Positions 8,456 through 16,480 of a DNA stretch of 64,000 nucleotides are shown here, piece by piece; position 1 is the stretch's first letter; each line of letters begins with the position of its first letter. The DNA is from Mycolicibacterium austroafricanum (GTDB lineage: Bacteria; Actinomycetota; Actinomycetes; Mycobacteriales; Mycobacteriaceae), in NCBI RefSeq assembly GCF_902705885.1, contig NZ_CACSIP010000056.1, forward strand, positions 62,001 through 126,000. The letters are read 5' to 3'. Under the pieces are notes generated by a model that worked only from the letters and a program-made list of their open reading frames with translations, had not been told where the DNA came from and ran no database searches. Made by a program: the position numbers and the translations under genes.

Positions 8456-11400
8456 TCAGGAGACCTCGACCTCTCGTCGGTCGACTGGCGAGTCATCCTG
8501 CGGGGTCAGCAGTTCGACGATGCGCGCGGTCACGGCAGCTGCCGTGGGGTGCTCCCACAACAGGGTCGGTGGCAGCGCCAGACCGGTGCGCTTCTCGAGG
8601 GAGCGGCGCAGTGCGACGGTCATGATGGAGTCGACGCCGGTCTCGACCAGCGGGACGCGCGCGTCGACATCGCCTGCGGGCAGGCCCAGTTCATGGGCCA
8701 CCGCCTCGACGACCTGCTGCGCGACCCACTCGTCGACGTCGGCGTCACCCGGTCCGACCACCGCGTCGCCGGCGTCCGCGTCCGCCTGCCCGGTCGGCGC
8801 GACATCGGCCAGGATCGGCACCGCGGCCGCGCCCGGGAGCACCGGCAGCACAGCGACGTTGGGTTCTCCGGTACGCATCGCAGAATCCAGGGCCCGCATC
8901 GCGTCGTCGGCACCGATCGTGCCCATGCCCAGCGCTTCCAGCTGGGCCGCCACGAATCCCGAGGTGGAGCCCATCCCCAGACCACGCCAGGCGGTCCACG
9001 CGACGGCGACCGTCCGGTCTCCACGACGGTGTCGGTGCCGCGCCGTCGCGTCGAGGAAGGCGTTGGCGCACGCATAGGCGCCCTGCCCCGGGAAACCCGC
9101 CAGATACCCGCAGGACGAGTACAGCACCATCCAGTCGAGACGACCGGGCGGGAACAACTCGTGCAGGGCCAGGGTGCCGGCGACCTTGGGCCGCATCGCG
9201 GCCTGCAGGTCCTCGGGTGTCGTATTGGTCAGCAGGGCACCGGCTTCCACCCCCGCGGCGTGCACGACACCGCGGACCGTCGGCAGCTCCCGCAGCACCG
9301 CACGCAGCCGCTCCACCGCGCCGCCGGACGCGATGTCGATCGCCTCGACGTGCACCGAGACGCCGCGTTCTTCGAGCGCCGAAACCCCGCGAACCAGTTC
9401 GGATTGACTGCCGGCCCACTGTTCGCGGTGGGGCATGCCCGACCGGGACAGCAGCACGAGGCGACGAGCGCCGAGGTCGGCGAGGCGATGTGCGATGCGC
9501 AGGCCCAGCGCCCCGGTGCCACCGGTGATCAGATACGTCCCGGCGGGACTGCACGTCATCGCGGTGTCGGCGCCCAGGTGTGCATGGGCGAGCCGCGCCG
9601 TCAGGGCGACGCCGTCACGCACCACCACGACGCCGTGACCGTGCAGCGACGCCAGCACGCCGACTGGCAATCCGCCATCGGAGATGTCGAGCACGCCACC
9701 CCACAGCTGCGGATGCTCGGCAGCGGCAACCCTGGCCATGCCCCACAACGGAGCGTGGACCAGGTTGTCACCCTCGTGCACGCGTCGGGTCAGCACCCAG
9801 ACACGTGCCGCAGAACCGTTGTGGTGCAGATGCTTCAGTGTCCGCAGCACCGTCTCCGCCGCTGCCTCGGGAGTTCCGTCCGCGGGTGGCAGCACCAACA
9901 CGACCGTCCCCGCCGGGTGATCACCGGGCAGTTGATCGGGCGCGGCGCACCCTCGGCTCGGGATGTCCGCGGCGCCCAGATCGTGCTGCAGCCGGCCGAG
10001 TTCGTCGTCGTCCCCGCCGACGAGGACGACCTCGGATGGGCGGTCCTCGCGCCGGTACGGCGTCGGGTGCCACGACAGCTGGTGCAGCATCCGCGACGGA
10101 TCGCCACCCCCGGAGTTCTCGAGCTCTTCGAACGTCATCGCGGTGATGACGGCGAGCACCGCGCCGGTCTCGTCGGCGATCGAGACGTCGGTGGTGGTGC
10201 CCTCCCGGTGACGCACGTGCAGCTGTGCCACCGTCGGCGGCTGCCCGTGGACGTGCACCCGCGCGATCCGCGCGGGCATCCGCAGCCGTGGCGGGCCGTC
10301 GAACACTGTCGACGCCGCCGACGTCGCGGCGTCCAGCAGACCTGCCCAGGTGGTCGGCTTCGATCCGTCCGCCTCGGCCGACACCAGGGCGGAGAGTTCC
10401 CCGTCGCCTCTCCTCAGCTCGAGCACTTCCCAGCCGAATCCCATGGCGGCCACCCCGACGCCGGCGAGGGTGTCCACCACATGGCCGGCCGGTAGCTGCT
10501 CCACACACCCCGCGCCGATGTCGAGGCTGCCGACGGTCAGTTCGTCGGGCGCCAGCATGGCACTGCTGTGGGTGAGCCAGGAGCTGTCCGCGTCGCCCGC
10601 GTCGTCCGCCGTCAGACGTGACGACAGACGCAACGAGCGGCCCTGCAGGACCACCTGGATGTCGCGCTCCCGGGCGGGCGCCACCGGTGTTCGCAACCGC
10701 ACGTCGGTCAGATCGCCACCGGCTGCGGTCAGGAATGTGTTGAGCAGCACCGCCGCCGGCACGATCTCGGTGTCCTGGACCGGATGGTCCCCCGGATAGG
10801 GCCGGTTCGCCATGTCCAACCGGGTCTGCCAGACCCGCGCCGGCACCGCCCCCGCCACCTCCACCACCCCGCCGAGCAGGGTGTGCGACCCGACATCGTG
10901 GATGGCGCGAATGCCCGGCGGCGGCGTCGGAGTGCGCCAGAACCGGCGATGCCGCCACTGCGTGCCCGGCAGGTCCGCAGCCCACGCGGTCGCCGTGGTG
11001 AGCCCGTGGGCCACCGGCGCCCCGTGGCAGTACAACGCCCCGATCGCCGCGCCGAGCGCGCGGCGCTCGGGCTGGTCGCGCCGCAGCACCGGCACCACCG
11101 CGTGCTCGGTGGCGTTGCAGTGCAGCAGCGTCTCGACCACCGAGTGCGACACCACCGGATGTGCCGACACCTCCAGGAACAGTCGATGTCCGTCCTCGGC
11201 GGCTGCCTGCACCGCCTCGGCGAAACGCACCCGGCCCCGGAGGTTGACCACCCAGTAGCCGGGACCCCGCGGCGCCGTCGACCGCGGGTCGGGCAGCGCG
11301 GTGGTGTAGAGCGGCACCCGGGCCGCGCCGGCCACCGGCAGGCCACCGACAAGTCGCGCGAGCTCGGCGGTCAGCAAATCCATTGCGGGGCTGTGGAATG

Positions 11401-13576
11401 CCACGTCGGTGTTGACCCTGCGCACCATGGTGCCCTCATCGGTCCACGCCTCGACCACCTCGTCGACGGCCGCCACCATGCCCGACACCACCGTGGACTC
11501 GGGCGACGCGCTGATCGCCGCCACCACATCGGTGCGGTCCCGCAGCCGGTGTTCGGCTTCGGCGAACGGCAACCGCACCAGCGCCATCGCGCCCTCGCCC
11601 ATCACCGATCTGAATCCCCGCGCCCGGAAGCAGGCCACTGCTGCGCCGTGGACGAGGTCGAACACCCCGGCCACCACACAGGCGGCGACCTCGCCGACGG
11701 AGTGCCCGATCACCGCCGCGGGTGTCACCCCGCGGTCCCGCAGCACCGCGGCCAGGCCGACCTGCATCGCGAACGTCAACGCCTGCACCTGGTCGGTGCC
11801 GCCCAGCTGCTCGGCGGTCAGCGCCTCGCGGGCGGAGAAGCCGAGCTCGCGGCGGAACACCACGTCCACCTCGTCGATGGTTTCGGCGAACACCGGTTCG
11901 GTCGCGAGCAACTCGCGCCCCATACCCGCCCAGTGCGATCCGTGGCCCGAGAACACCCACACCGCACCGCTTTCCGCACCGGGCACCACAGAACCGGTCA
12001 CGACGCGCGGGTCACGGACCTGCAGCGCCATCGCGTCGAGCGCGTCGACGGCGGCGGACGCGGCGGCGGCCTCGGTGAGACCGTCGGTCACCACTGCGCC
12101 CCGGACCGGCTCGTGGGAGCGGCGCGTCCACATCGTCGCGGCGACGTCGTCGACGCCGAACTCCGCTGTCCGCAGATGCTCGGCCAGCGCCGATGCCTGT
12201 GCGCCGAGTCGCGTCTCCGAGCGCGCCGACAGCGGGATGACGACCGCCCGCCCCGGCGCCTCCTTCGGGCAGGCAGCGGCGGGGGCCTCCTCGATCAGCA
12301 CGTGGGCGATCGTGCCGCCGTAGCCGTAACTGCAGACCGCGGCGCGGCGCGGGTCGGCGCCCCGCGGCCACGGCTCGACCGCGGTGGGCACCCGCAAGCC
12401 ACTGGCGGCCCAATCGACCGCGGTGGTCAGCGTTTTCACCCCCGCGGTGGGCGGCAGCAGTTCGTGGTGCAGCGCAAGCGTCGCCTTGATCAGCCCGACG
12501 ACGCCTGCTCCACCTTCGAGGTGACCGGTGTTCGGCTTCACCGACCCGATCGCACACGGCTCCGCGGCGCGGCCCGCTCCGTAGACGGCAGCCAGCGCAT
12601 TGACCTCCACCGGATCGCCGGTGGGCGTGCCGGTGCCGTGCGCCTCGATGTAGCCGACGCTGGCCGGGGCGACATCGGAGGCCCGGCACGCCAGCCGGAA
12701 CAGATCCTGCTGCGCCTCGCCGTTGGGCGACATGATGCCGACGGTGCGGCCGTCCTGGGCCACCGCCCCGCCGCGGACCACCGCGAGCACCCGGTCACCG
12801 TCGCGCTGCGCGTCGTCGAGTCGCTTGAGCACGACGACGCCGGCGCCCTCACCGCGCCCGTACCCGTCGGCCGACGCGTCGAACGTCTTGCACCGACCGT
12901 CGGGGGCGGTCGCCCCCGCGATGTCGAGCACCCTGGTCAACCCCGGCCCGATGAGCGCGCTGACGCCGCCGGCGAGCACGAGCGACGTCTCGCCGTCGCG
13001 CAGCAGTTGACACCCCTGATGCACGGCCACCAGCGACGCCGCGCACGCGGCGTCCAGTGCGACGCTCGGGCCGCGCAGGTCCAGCAGGTGCGAGACCCGG
13101 TTGGCCACCCCACACAGCGAGGTGCCGATCCCGGTCCATGCCTCGATCCCGGCGAGATCCTCCATGATCAGCTTGCCGTAGTCGTCGGAGTTCACCCCCA
13201 TCAACACCGCGGTGTCGCTGCCGGCCAGTGACCGCGGCGAGATTCCGGCGTGCTCGAGCGCCTCCCAGGAAACCTCCAGCGCCAACCGCTGCTGCGGGTC
13301 CATCAACTCGGCCTCGCGCGGCGACACCCCGAAGAATTCGGCGTCGAAACCCGGCAGGTCGTCGATGAAGGTGCCCCACGGCGTCGTATCGCGCAGCACC
13401 GCCGCGTTGCGCGGGTCGCGATGCAGATAGGGCTCCCACCGCTCGGCGGGCACTCGTCGCACGGCGCTGCCCCCGGCGAGCAGGAACGACCAGAATTGTC
13501 CGGGGGTGGTGATGGCGCCCGCCAACCGGCAACCGATACCGACGATGGCGATCGGCGCGCGAGCGGTCAGTTCCAC
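8456..13576 (-). CDS. Iterative type I PKS, 6-methylsalicylic acid synthase type
   Basis: This 1706-aa protein has the order KS-AT-DH/TH-KR-ACP. The KS has the active Cys178 in DAACAASL, with His313 (EAHGTGT) and His352 (NTGHLEG). The AT has Ser626 in GHSVGE and VAFHS near 725, pointing to malonyl-CoA. The DH-like domain has His931 in GDHPVQDTEIVPAAVLLN, the spacing of MSAS dehydratase/thioester-hydrolase domains. The KR has GGTGALG near 1345 and the ACP has Ser1650 in GVDSIMTV, with ALPPTLLW following. One ACP, no ER or TE, and this length fit bacterial MSAS/orsellinate synthases. Expected reaction: one acetyl plus three malonyl units and one ketoreduction give 6-methylsalicylate. The GTG start is 34 bases from an IdeR-like box, so it is probably iron-regulated. 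mbtI is missing from this position, so this enzyme may supply the mycobactin aryl cap. Confidence 0.88.
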   Translation of the reverse strand: MELTARAPIAIVGIGCRLAGAITTPGQFWSFLLAGGSAVRRVPAERWEPYLHRDPRNAAVLRDTTPWGTFIDDLPGFDAEFFGVSPREAELMDPQQRLALEVSWEALEHAGISPRSLAGSDTAVLMGVNSDDYGKLIMEDLAGIEAWTGIGTSLCGVANRVSHLLDLRGPSVALDAACAASLVAVHQGCQLLRDGETSLVLAGGVSALIGPGLTRVLDIAGATAPDGRCKTFDASADGYGRGEGAGVVVLKRLDDAQRDGDRVLAVVRGGAVAQDGRTVGIMSPNGEAQQDLFRLACRASDVAPASVGYIEAHGTGTPTGDPVEVNALAAVYGAGRAAEPCAIGSVKPNTGHLEGGAGVVGLIKATLALHHELLPPTAGVKTLTTAVDWAASGLRVPTAVEPWPRGADPRRAAVCSYGYGGTIAHVLIEEAPAAACPKEAPGRAVVIPLSARSETRLGAQASALAEHLRTAEFGVDDVAATMWTRRSHEPVRGAVVTDGLTEAAAASAAVDALDAMALQVRDPRVVTGSVVPGAESGAVWVFSGHGSHWAGMGRELLATEPVFAETIDEVDVVFRRELGFSAREALTAEQLGGTDQVQALTFAMQVGLAAVLRDRGVTPAAVIGHSVGEVAACVVAGVFDLVHGAAVACFRARGFRSVMGEGAMALVRLPFAEAEHRLRDRTDVVAAISASPESTVVSGMVAAVDEVVEAWTDEGTMVRRVNTDVAFHSPAMDLLTAELARLVGGLPVAGAARVPLYTTALPDPRSTAPRGPGYWVVNLRGRVRFAEAVQAAAEDGHRLFLEVSAHPVVSHSVVETLLHCNATEHAVVPVLRRDQPERRALGAAIGALYCHGAPVAHGLTTATAWAADLPGTQWRHRRFWRTPTPPPGIRAIHDVGSHTLLGGVVEVAGAVPARVWQTRLDMANRPYPGDHPVQDTEIVPAAVLLNTFLTAAGGDLTDVRLRTPVAPARERDIQVVLQGRSLRLSSRLTADDAGDADSSWLTHSSAMLAPDELTVGSLDIGAGCVEQLPAGHVVDTLAGVGVAAMGFGWEVLELRRGDGELSALVSAEADGSKPTTWAGLLDAATSAASTVFDGPPRLRMPARIARVHVHGQPPTVAQLHVRHREGTTTDVSIADETGAVLAVITAMTFEELENSGGGDPSRMLHQLSWHPTPYRREDRPSEVVLVGGDDDELGRLQHDLGAADIPSRGCAAPDQLPGDHPAGTVVLVLPPADGTPEAAAETVLRTLKHLHHNGSAARVWVLTRRVHEGDNLVHAPLWGMARVAAAEHPQLWGGVLDISDGGLPVGVLASLHGHGVVVVRDGVALTARLAHAHLGADTAMTCSPAGTYLITGGTGALGLRIAHRLADLGARRLVLLSRSGMPHREQWAGSQSELVRGVSALEERGVSVHVEAIDIASGGAVERLRAVLRELPTVRGVVHAAGVEAGALLTNTTPEDLQAAMRPKVAGTLALHELFPPGRLDWMVLYSSCGYLAGFPGQGAYACANAFLDATARHRHRRGDRTVAVAWTAWRGLGMGSTSGFVAAQLEALGMGTIGADDAMRALDSAMRTGEPNVAVLPVLPGAAAVPILADVAPTGQADADAGDAVVGPGDADVDEWVAQQVVEAVAHELGLPAGDVDARVPLVETGVDSIMTVALRRSLEKRTGLALPPTLLWEHPTAAAVTARIVELLTPQDDSPVDRREVEVS
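8494..8713 (+). repeat. 220-bp perfect direct repeat, copy B
   Basis: This is the second copy of the repeat at 4281-4500, lying inside the functional MSAS gene and covering its ACP. The phosphopantetheine Ser codon lies within it. Confidence 0.95.
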
Positions 13577-13610
13577 GGTTGGGTCGCCGGAGCGACTCGC
13601 GGCGCGAGTG

Positions 13611-13629
13611 TGTGGTTAGCCTTTCCTAA
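13611..13629. promoter_or_regulatory. IdeR-like iron box upstream of the MSAS gene
   Basis: Read on the minus strand, TTAGGAAAGGCTAACCACA matches the IdeR consensus TTAGGTTAGGCTAACCTAA at 15 of 19 positions, including the uninterrupted AGGCTAACC. It ends 34 bases before the MSAS GTG start, where a repressor would cover the promoter. It is a better match than either box in the mbtA/mbtB region. Confidence 0.8.
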
Positions 13630-13698
13630 GCCTGACTTCGGCATGCCGGACATCCTGGCACACCGTCCGTCCGGACAGGGAGGTACGTGGCCCGGTTC

Positions 13699-14079
13699 TC
13701 ACCCGGGCGGCGGCTGCGCGCCCGGGTCCCCGAGATCGATCTCGACCGCGTAAGACGTGATGGCGCGGATCTTCTCGCCCTCGAACTCGTAGATCGCGCA
13801 GCTCGCCACCGCGGTGACCCCGTCGGGGCGGACATACCGGACGACGGTGTCCACGGCGACGACGTCGGCACCTGCGGCGGTCACACAGCGGTCGAACTCC
13901 ATCGACGTGCCCTCGAGACTGTCGAGGGTCTCCTGACAGGTGCGCCGCACGGCATCAGCACCCTCGAGGACCATGTAGCCGACGATCGTCCACTTCACAT
14001 CCGTGGCGAGGTAGCCCAACGCGTCCTGGAACCGGTGCTCGGAGAACGCACGGCCGACGGCGCCGGGATCGAATGCCAT
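13699..14079 (-). CDS. SnoaL/NTF2-like protein
   Basis: This 126-aa protein of the NTF2-like cone fold contains the typical run DALGYLATDVKWTIVGYMVLEG followed by a beta-rich half (VVRYVRPDGV, YEFEGEKIRAITSY). Such proteins are either small hydrolases/isomerases or ligand-binding folds; no catalytic set is clear here. It is divergent from the F420-dependent oxidoreductase gene, with 47 bases between the starts. Family membership is fairly sure; the function is not known. Confidence 0.75.
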   Translation of the reverse strand: MAFDPGAVGRAFSEHRFQDALGYLATDVKWTIVGYMVLEGADAVRRTCQETLDSLEGTSMEFDRCVTAAGADVVAVDTVVRYVRPDGVTAVASCAIYEFEGEKIRAITSYAVEIDLGDPGAQPPPG

Positions 14080-14126
14080 TCAGGGACCGTAGCGCCCCGA
14101 GCCCGGGGCACGGTAAGAGTGGAGGC

Positions 14127-14987
14127 ATGAAGCTGTCTGGGATCGGCCTGTGGAGTTCGCAACTGCGCTACGGAAATCCGGCTGAAGCGGCCGAAGCCGC
14201 CGCCGAACTCGATGAACTGGGTTTCACCGCGCTGTGGATTCCCGACGTCGGCGGCCCGGTCCTGGATTCGGTCGACAACCTGCTGTCGGCCACCGAGAAG
14301 ACGGTGATCGCCACGGGCATCCTGAACCTGTGGATGCACGACCCGGCAGAGGTGGCCGCGCGTTACGCCTCGCTGACCGACACCCACGGCGAGCGTTTCC
14401 TGCTCGGCATCGGGGTGAGCCACGCCCCGCTGATCGATTCGAAGGAGCCGGGCCTGTACCGCAAGCCGTTGGCCGCCACGAAGGCGTTCCTCGACGGCAT
14501 CGACGGTTCGCCGCAACCAGTCCCGACGGCCAACCGCGTGCTCGCCGCCCTGGGCCCGAAGATGCTCGAGCTGTCGGCATCTCGGGCCGGCGGCGCGCAT
14601 CCCTACCTGAGCACCCCCGACCACACTCAGACCGCGCGCGGAATCCTCGGTGACGGCCCGATGCTGCTGCCGGAGCAGACCGTCATGCTCACCGACGACA
14701 GAGACCAGGCGCGGGCCGTCGGAACCGAGTGGCTGCGTTCGTATCTGGCGCTGCCCAACTACGCCAACAATCTGCTGCGGTCAGGCTTCAGCGAAGACGA
14801 CGTGGCCTCGGTCAGCGATCGCCTGTTCGACGCGCTGATCGCCTGGGGTGACGAGGACGCGGTCGCGGCTCGGATCGCCGAGCACCGTGACGCGGGCGCA
14901 GACCACGTCTGCATCCAGGTGCTCACCGCCGACCCCCGGGAATTCCCGCGTGAGCAGTGGCGCCGGCTGGCGGCCGCGCTGCTGTAG
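14127..14987 (+). CDS. F420-dependent LLM-class oxidoreductase
   Basis: This 286-aa luciferase-like monooxygenase fold protein starts MKLSGIGLWSSQLRYG and has the conserved barrel strands LGFTALWIPDVGG, ATGILNLWMHDP and FLLGIGVSHAPL, and the C-terminal RIAEHRDAGADHVCIQVL. It resembles the mycobacterial TIGR03620-type F420-dependent enzymes of unknown substrate. The ATG at 14127 follows GGAGG very closely, and the protein begins properly at this residue; upstream codons in the frame do not look coding. It is convergent with hemW (5 bases apart). Confidence 0.85.
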   Translation: MKLSGIGLWSSQLRYGNPAEAAEAAAELDELGFTALWIPDVGGPVLDSVDNLLSATEKTVIATGILNLWMHDPAEVAARYASLTDTHGERFLLGIGVSHAPLIDSKEPGLYRKPLAATKAFLDGIDGSPQPVPTANRVLAALGPKMLELSASRAGGAHPYLSTPDHTQTARGILGDGPMLLPEQTVMLTDDRDQARAVGTEWLRSYLALPNYANNLLRSGFSEDDVASVSDRLFDALIAWGDEDAVAARIAEHRDAGADHVCIQVLTADPREFPREQWRRLAAALL

Positions 14988-14992
14988 CGCCG

Positions 14993-16177
14993 TCACGCCA
15001 GCAGGTCCCGCACGACCGCGTCGGCCAGCAGTCTGCCGCGATCGGTGAGCACCAGCCGCTCACCTTCAGTGCGCAGCAGCCCGTCGTCGACCGCCCGCGC
15101 CGCATGATCGTTTTCGGCCGCGGACAACACCGCCGCCGGCAGCCCCGACCGCAACCGCACCCGCAGCATCACGTCCTCAACGTGCGAGGTGTCGGTGTCG
15201 AGCCGTTCGAAGTCCGCGACCGGGAGCGCGCCGCCGCCGACAGCTTCGGCGTAGGCGTTGGGATGCTTGACATTCCACCACCGGGTGGAGTCGATGTAGC
15301 CGTGGGCGCCGGGCCCGGCACCCCACCATTCGCCGCCCTGCCAGTAGCCGAGGTTGTGCCGGCACTCGCCTCCCGGCCGCGCCCAGTTCGACACCTCGTA
15401 CCAGTCCAGGCCCGCGTCGGCGAGCCGGCGGTCGAGCAGTTCGTAGCGCCGGGCCAACACGTCGTCGTCGGGAGCGGGCATCTCGCCCCGGCGCACCCGC
15501 CGGGCCAGCGCGGTGCCGTCCTCGACGATCAACGCGTAGGCCGAGACGTGGTCGACGCCGGCAGCCAGTGCGGCGTCGACCGACCGCAGCAGATCGTCAT
15601 CGGTCTCCCCCGGCGTGCCGTAGATGAGATCGATGTTGACGTGGTCGAAGCCGGCCGCGGTGGCTTCGCGCGCCGCGTCGAGCGCCCGGCCCGGCGAATG
15701 CACCCGGTCCAGCGCGGCCAGGACGTGCCGCGCGGTCGACTGCATGCCCAGCGACACCCGGGTGAACCCGGCGGAGCGCAGCCCGGCGAAAAACCCCGGC
15801 GACGTCGACTCCGGGTTGGCCTCGGTGGTGACCTCGGCGCCGGGGGCGAGCGGGAGATGTGCGCGGACCGCGTCCAGCACGGCCGTCAGCCCTGCTGCGC
15901 CCAGCAGCGACGGCGTGCCACCGCCGACGAACACGGTCTGCACCTGTGGCACGTCGCCGAGGTGGACCGCGGCCAGCCGCAGTTCGTCGCGCAGCGCGGC
16001 CAGCCAGCCTTCCGGGGTTCCACCCCCGAGCTCGGCCGGGGTGTAGGTGTTGAAGTCGCAGTATCCGCAGCGTGTCGCACAGAACGGCACATGCACGTAG
16101 ACCCCGAAAGGACGCGACGGACGCGCGGTCAGCACCGGCAGCGTCGTCTGAGTCGCCGTCTGGGTCCTCGCGGTCAC
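14993..16177 (-). CDS. hemW: Heme chaperone HemW / coproporphyrinogen-III oxidase-like radical SAM protein
   Basis: This 394-aa radical SAM protein has the [4Fe-4S] motif CATRCGYCDF near residue 32, then GGGTPSLLG, EANPES, RVSLGMQS and HVNIDLIYGTPGE, all typical of HemN/HemW. The Cys pattern CxxxCxxC with Phe after it is that of HemW, a heme-binding chaperone, although mycobacterial annotation often calls it hemN (Rv2388c). GTG at 16177 is chosen because homologues begin shortly before GVYVHVPFC; an ATG at 16198 is the alternative. It neighbours the nirA operon divergently, as in M. tuberculosis, although rpfD and Rv2390c are missing between them here. Confidence 0.9.
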   Translation of the reverse strand: MTARTQTATQTTLPVLTARPSRPFGVYVHVPFCATRCGYCDFNTYTPAELGGGTPEGWLAALRDELRLAAVHLGDVPQVQTVFVGGGTPSLLGAAGLTAVLDAVRAHLPLAPGAEVTTEANPESTSPGFFAGLRSAGFTRVSLGMQSTARHVLAALDRVHSPGRALDAAREATAAGFDHVNIDLIYGTPGETDDDLLRSVDAALAAGVDHVSAYALIVEDGTALARRVRRGEMPAPDDDVLARRYELLDRRLADAGLDWYEVSNWARPGGECRHNLGYWQGGEWWGAGPGAHGYIDSTRWWNVKHPNAYAEAVGGGALPVADFERLDTDTSHVEDVMLRVRLRSGLPAAVLSAAENDHAARAVDDGLLRTEGERLVLTDRGRLLADAVVRDLLA

Positions 16178-16257
16178 CGGACCAGTCTCCCAGAGCATGC
16201 GGCGGCCGGTCGTGAGCGCTGATTTCGCCCAGTTAGGGCCGGTGGCGGCATCCGTGG

Positions 16258-16263
16258 CACAAT
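16258..16263 (+). promoter_or_regulatory. -10 element of the nirA leader transcript
   Basis: CACAAT ends 7 bases before the GTG at 16271. This is the spacing expected if transcription starts exactly at the start codon, that is, a leaderless transcript. Confidence 0.5.
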
Positions 16264-16270
16264 TGGTTGC

Positions 16271-16366
16271 GTGACTGCAGCCCACAGCCTCTCCCGCAGG
16301 GTCTCGCTGGTGGCGCGCCTTCATGTCGACTTCAAGCGCGTTTGTTCTTCCTGCTGTCTGCCTTGA
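16271..16366 (+). CDS. Leaderless polycysteine leader peptide (cysteine attenuator of the nirA operon)
   Basis: This is a 31-aa ORF starting with GTG. It ends ...KRVCSSCCLP, so three cysteine codons fall within five codons just before the stop. It has no ribosome-binding site but a -10-like hexamer at the spacing expected for a leaderless mRNA. In M. smegmatis, short leaderless polycysteine ORFs upstream of sulfur assimilation operons act as cysteine-responsive attenuators: translation stalls when cysteine is scarce and the downstream genes are expressed. Its position 114 bases upstream of nirA-cysH-che1 fits that role exactly. It is too short for usual gene calling. Confidence 0.8.
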   Translation: MTAAHSLSRRVSLVARLHVDFKRVCSSCCLP

Positions 16367-16480
16367 CCTCGTAGAACCTGCCCACCTGAACTTCAGCTGG
16401 CCGCCGGATCTGCGCCGCCGGACAGCCACCGGTGACAAGCGCGCGATCCCCACGCCGGCTCCGACGAGGAGCACGACACG

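Noticed and set aside
8288-10495. 735-codon plus-strand frame opposite the MSAS gene
   Set aside because: It is antisense to well-conserved KR and ACP sequence and has shadow composition.
8456-13576. Reading the PKS as a modular mycobacterial lipid synthase (Pks type) rather than MSAS
   Set aside because: No ER, the DH spacing HPVxxxEIVPAAVLLN and ACP motif GVDSIMTV followed by ALPPTLLW are MSAS-like, and the iron box links it to mycobactin.
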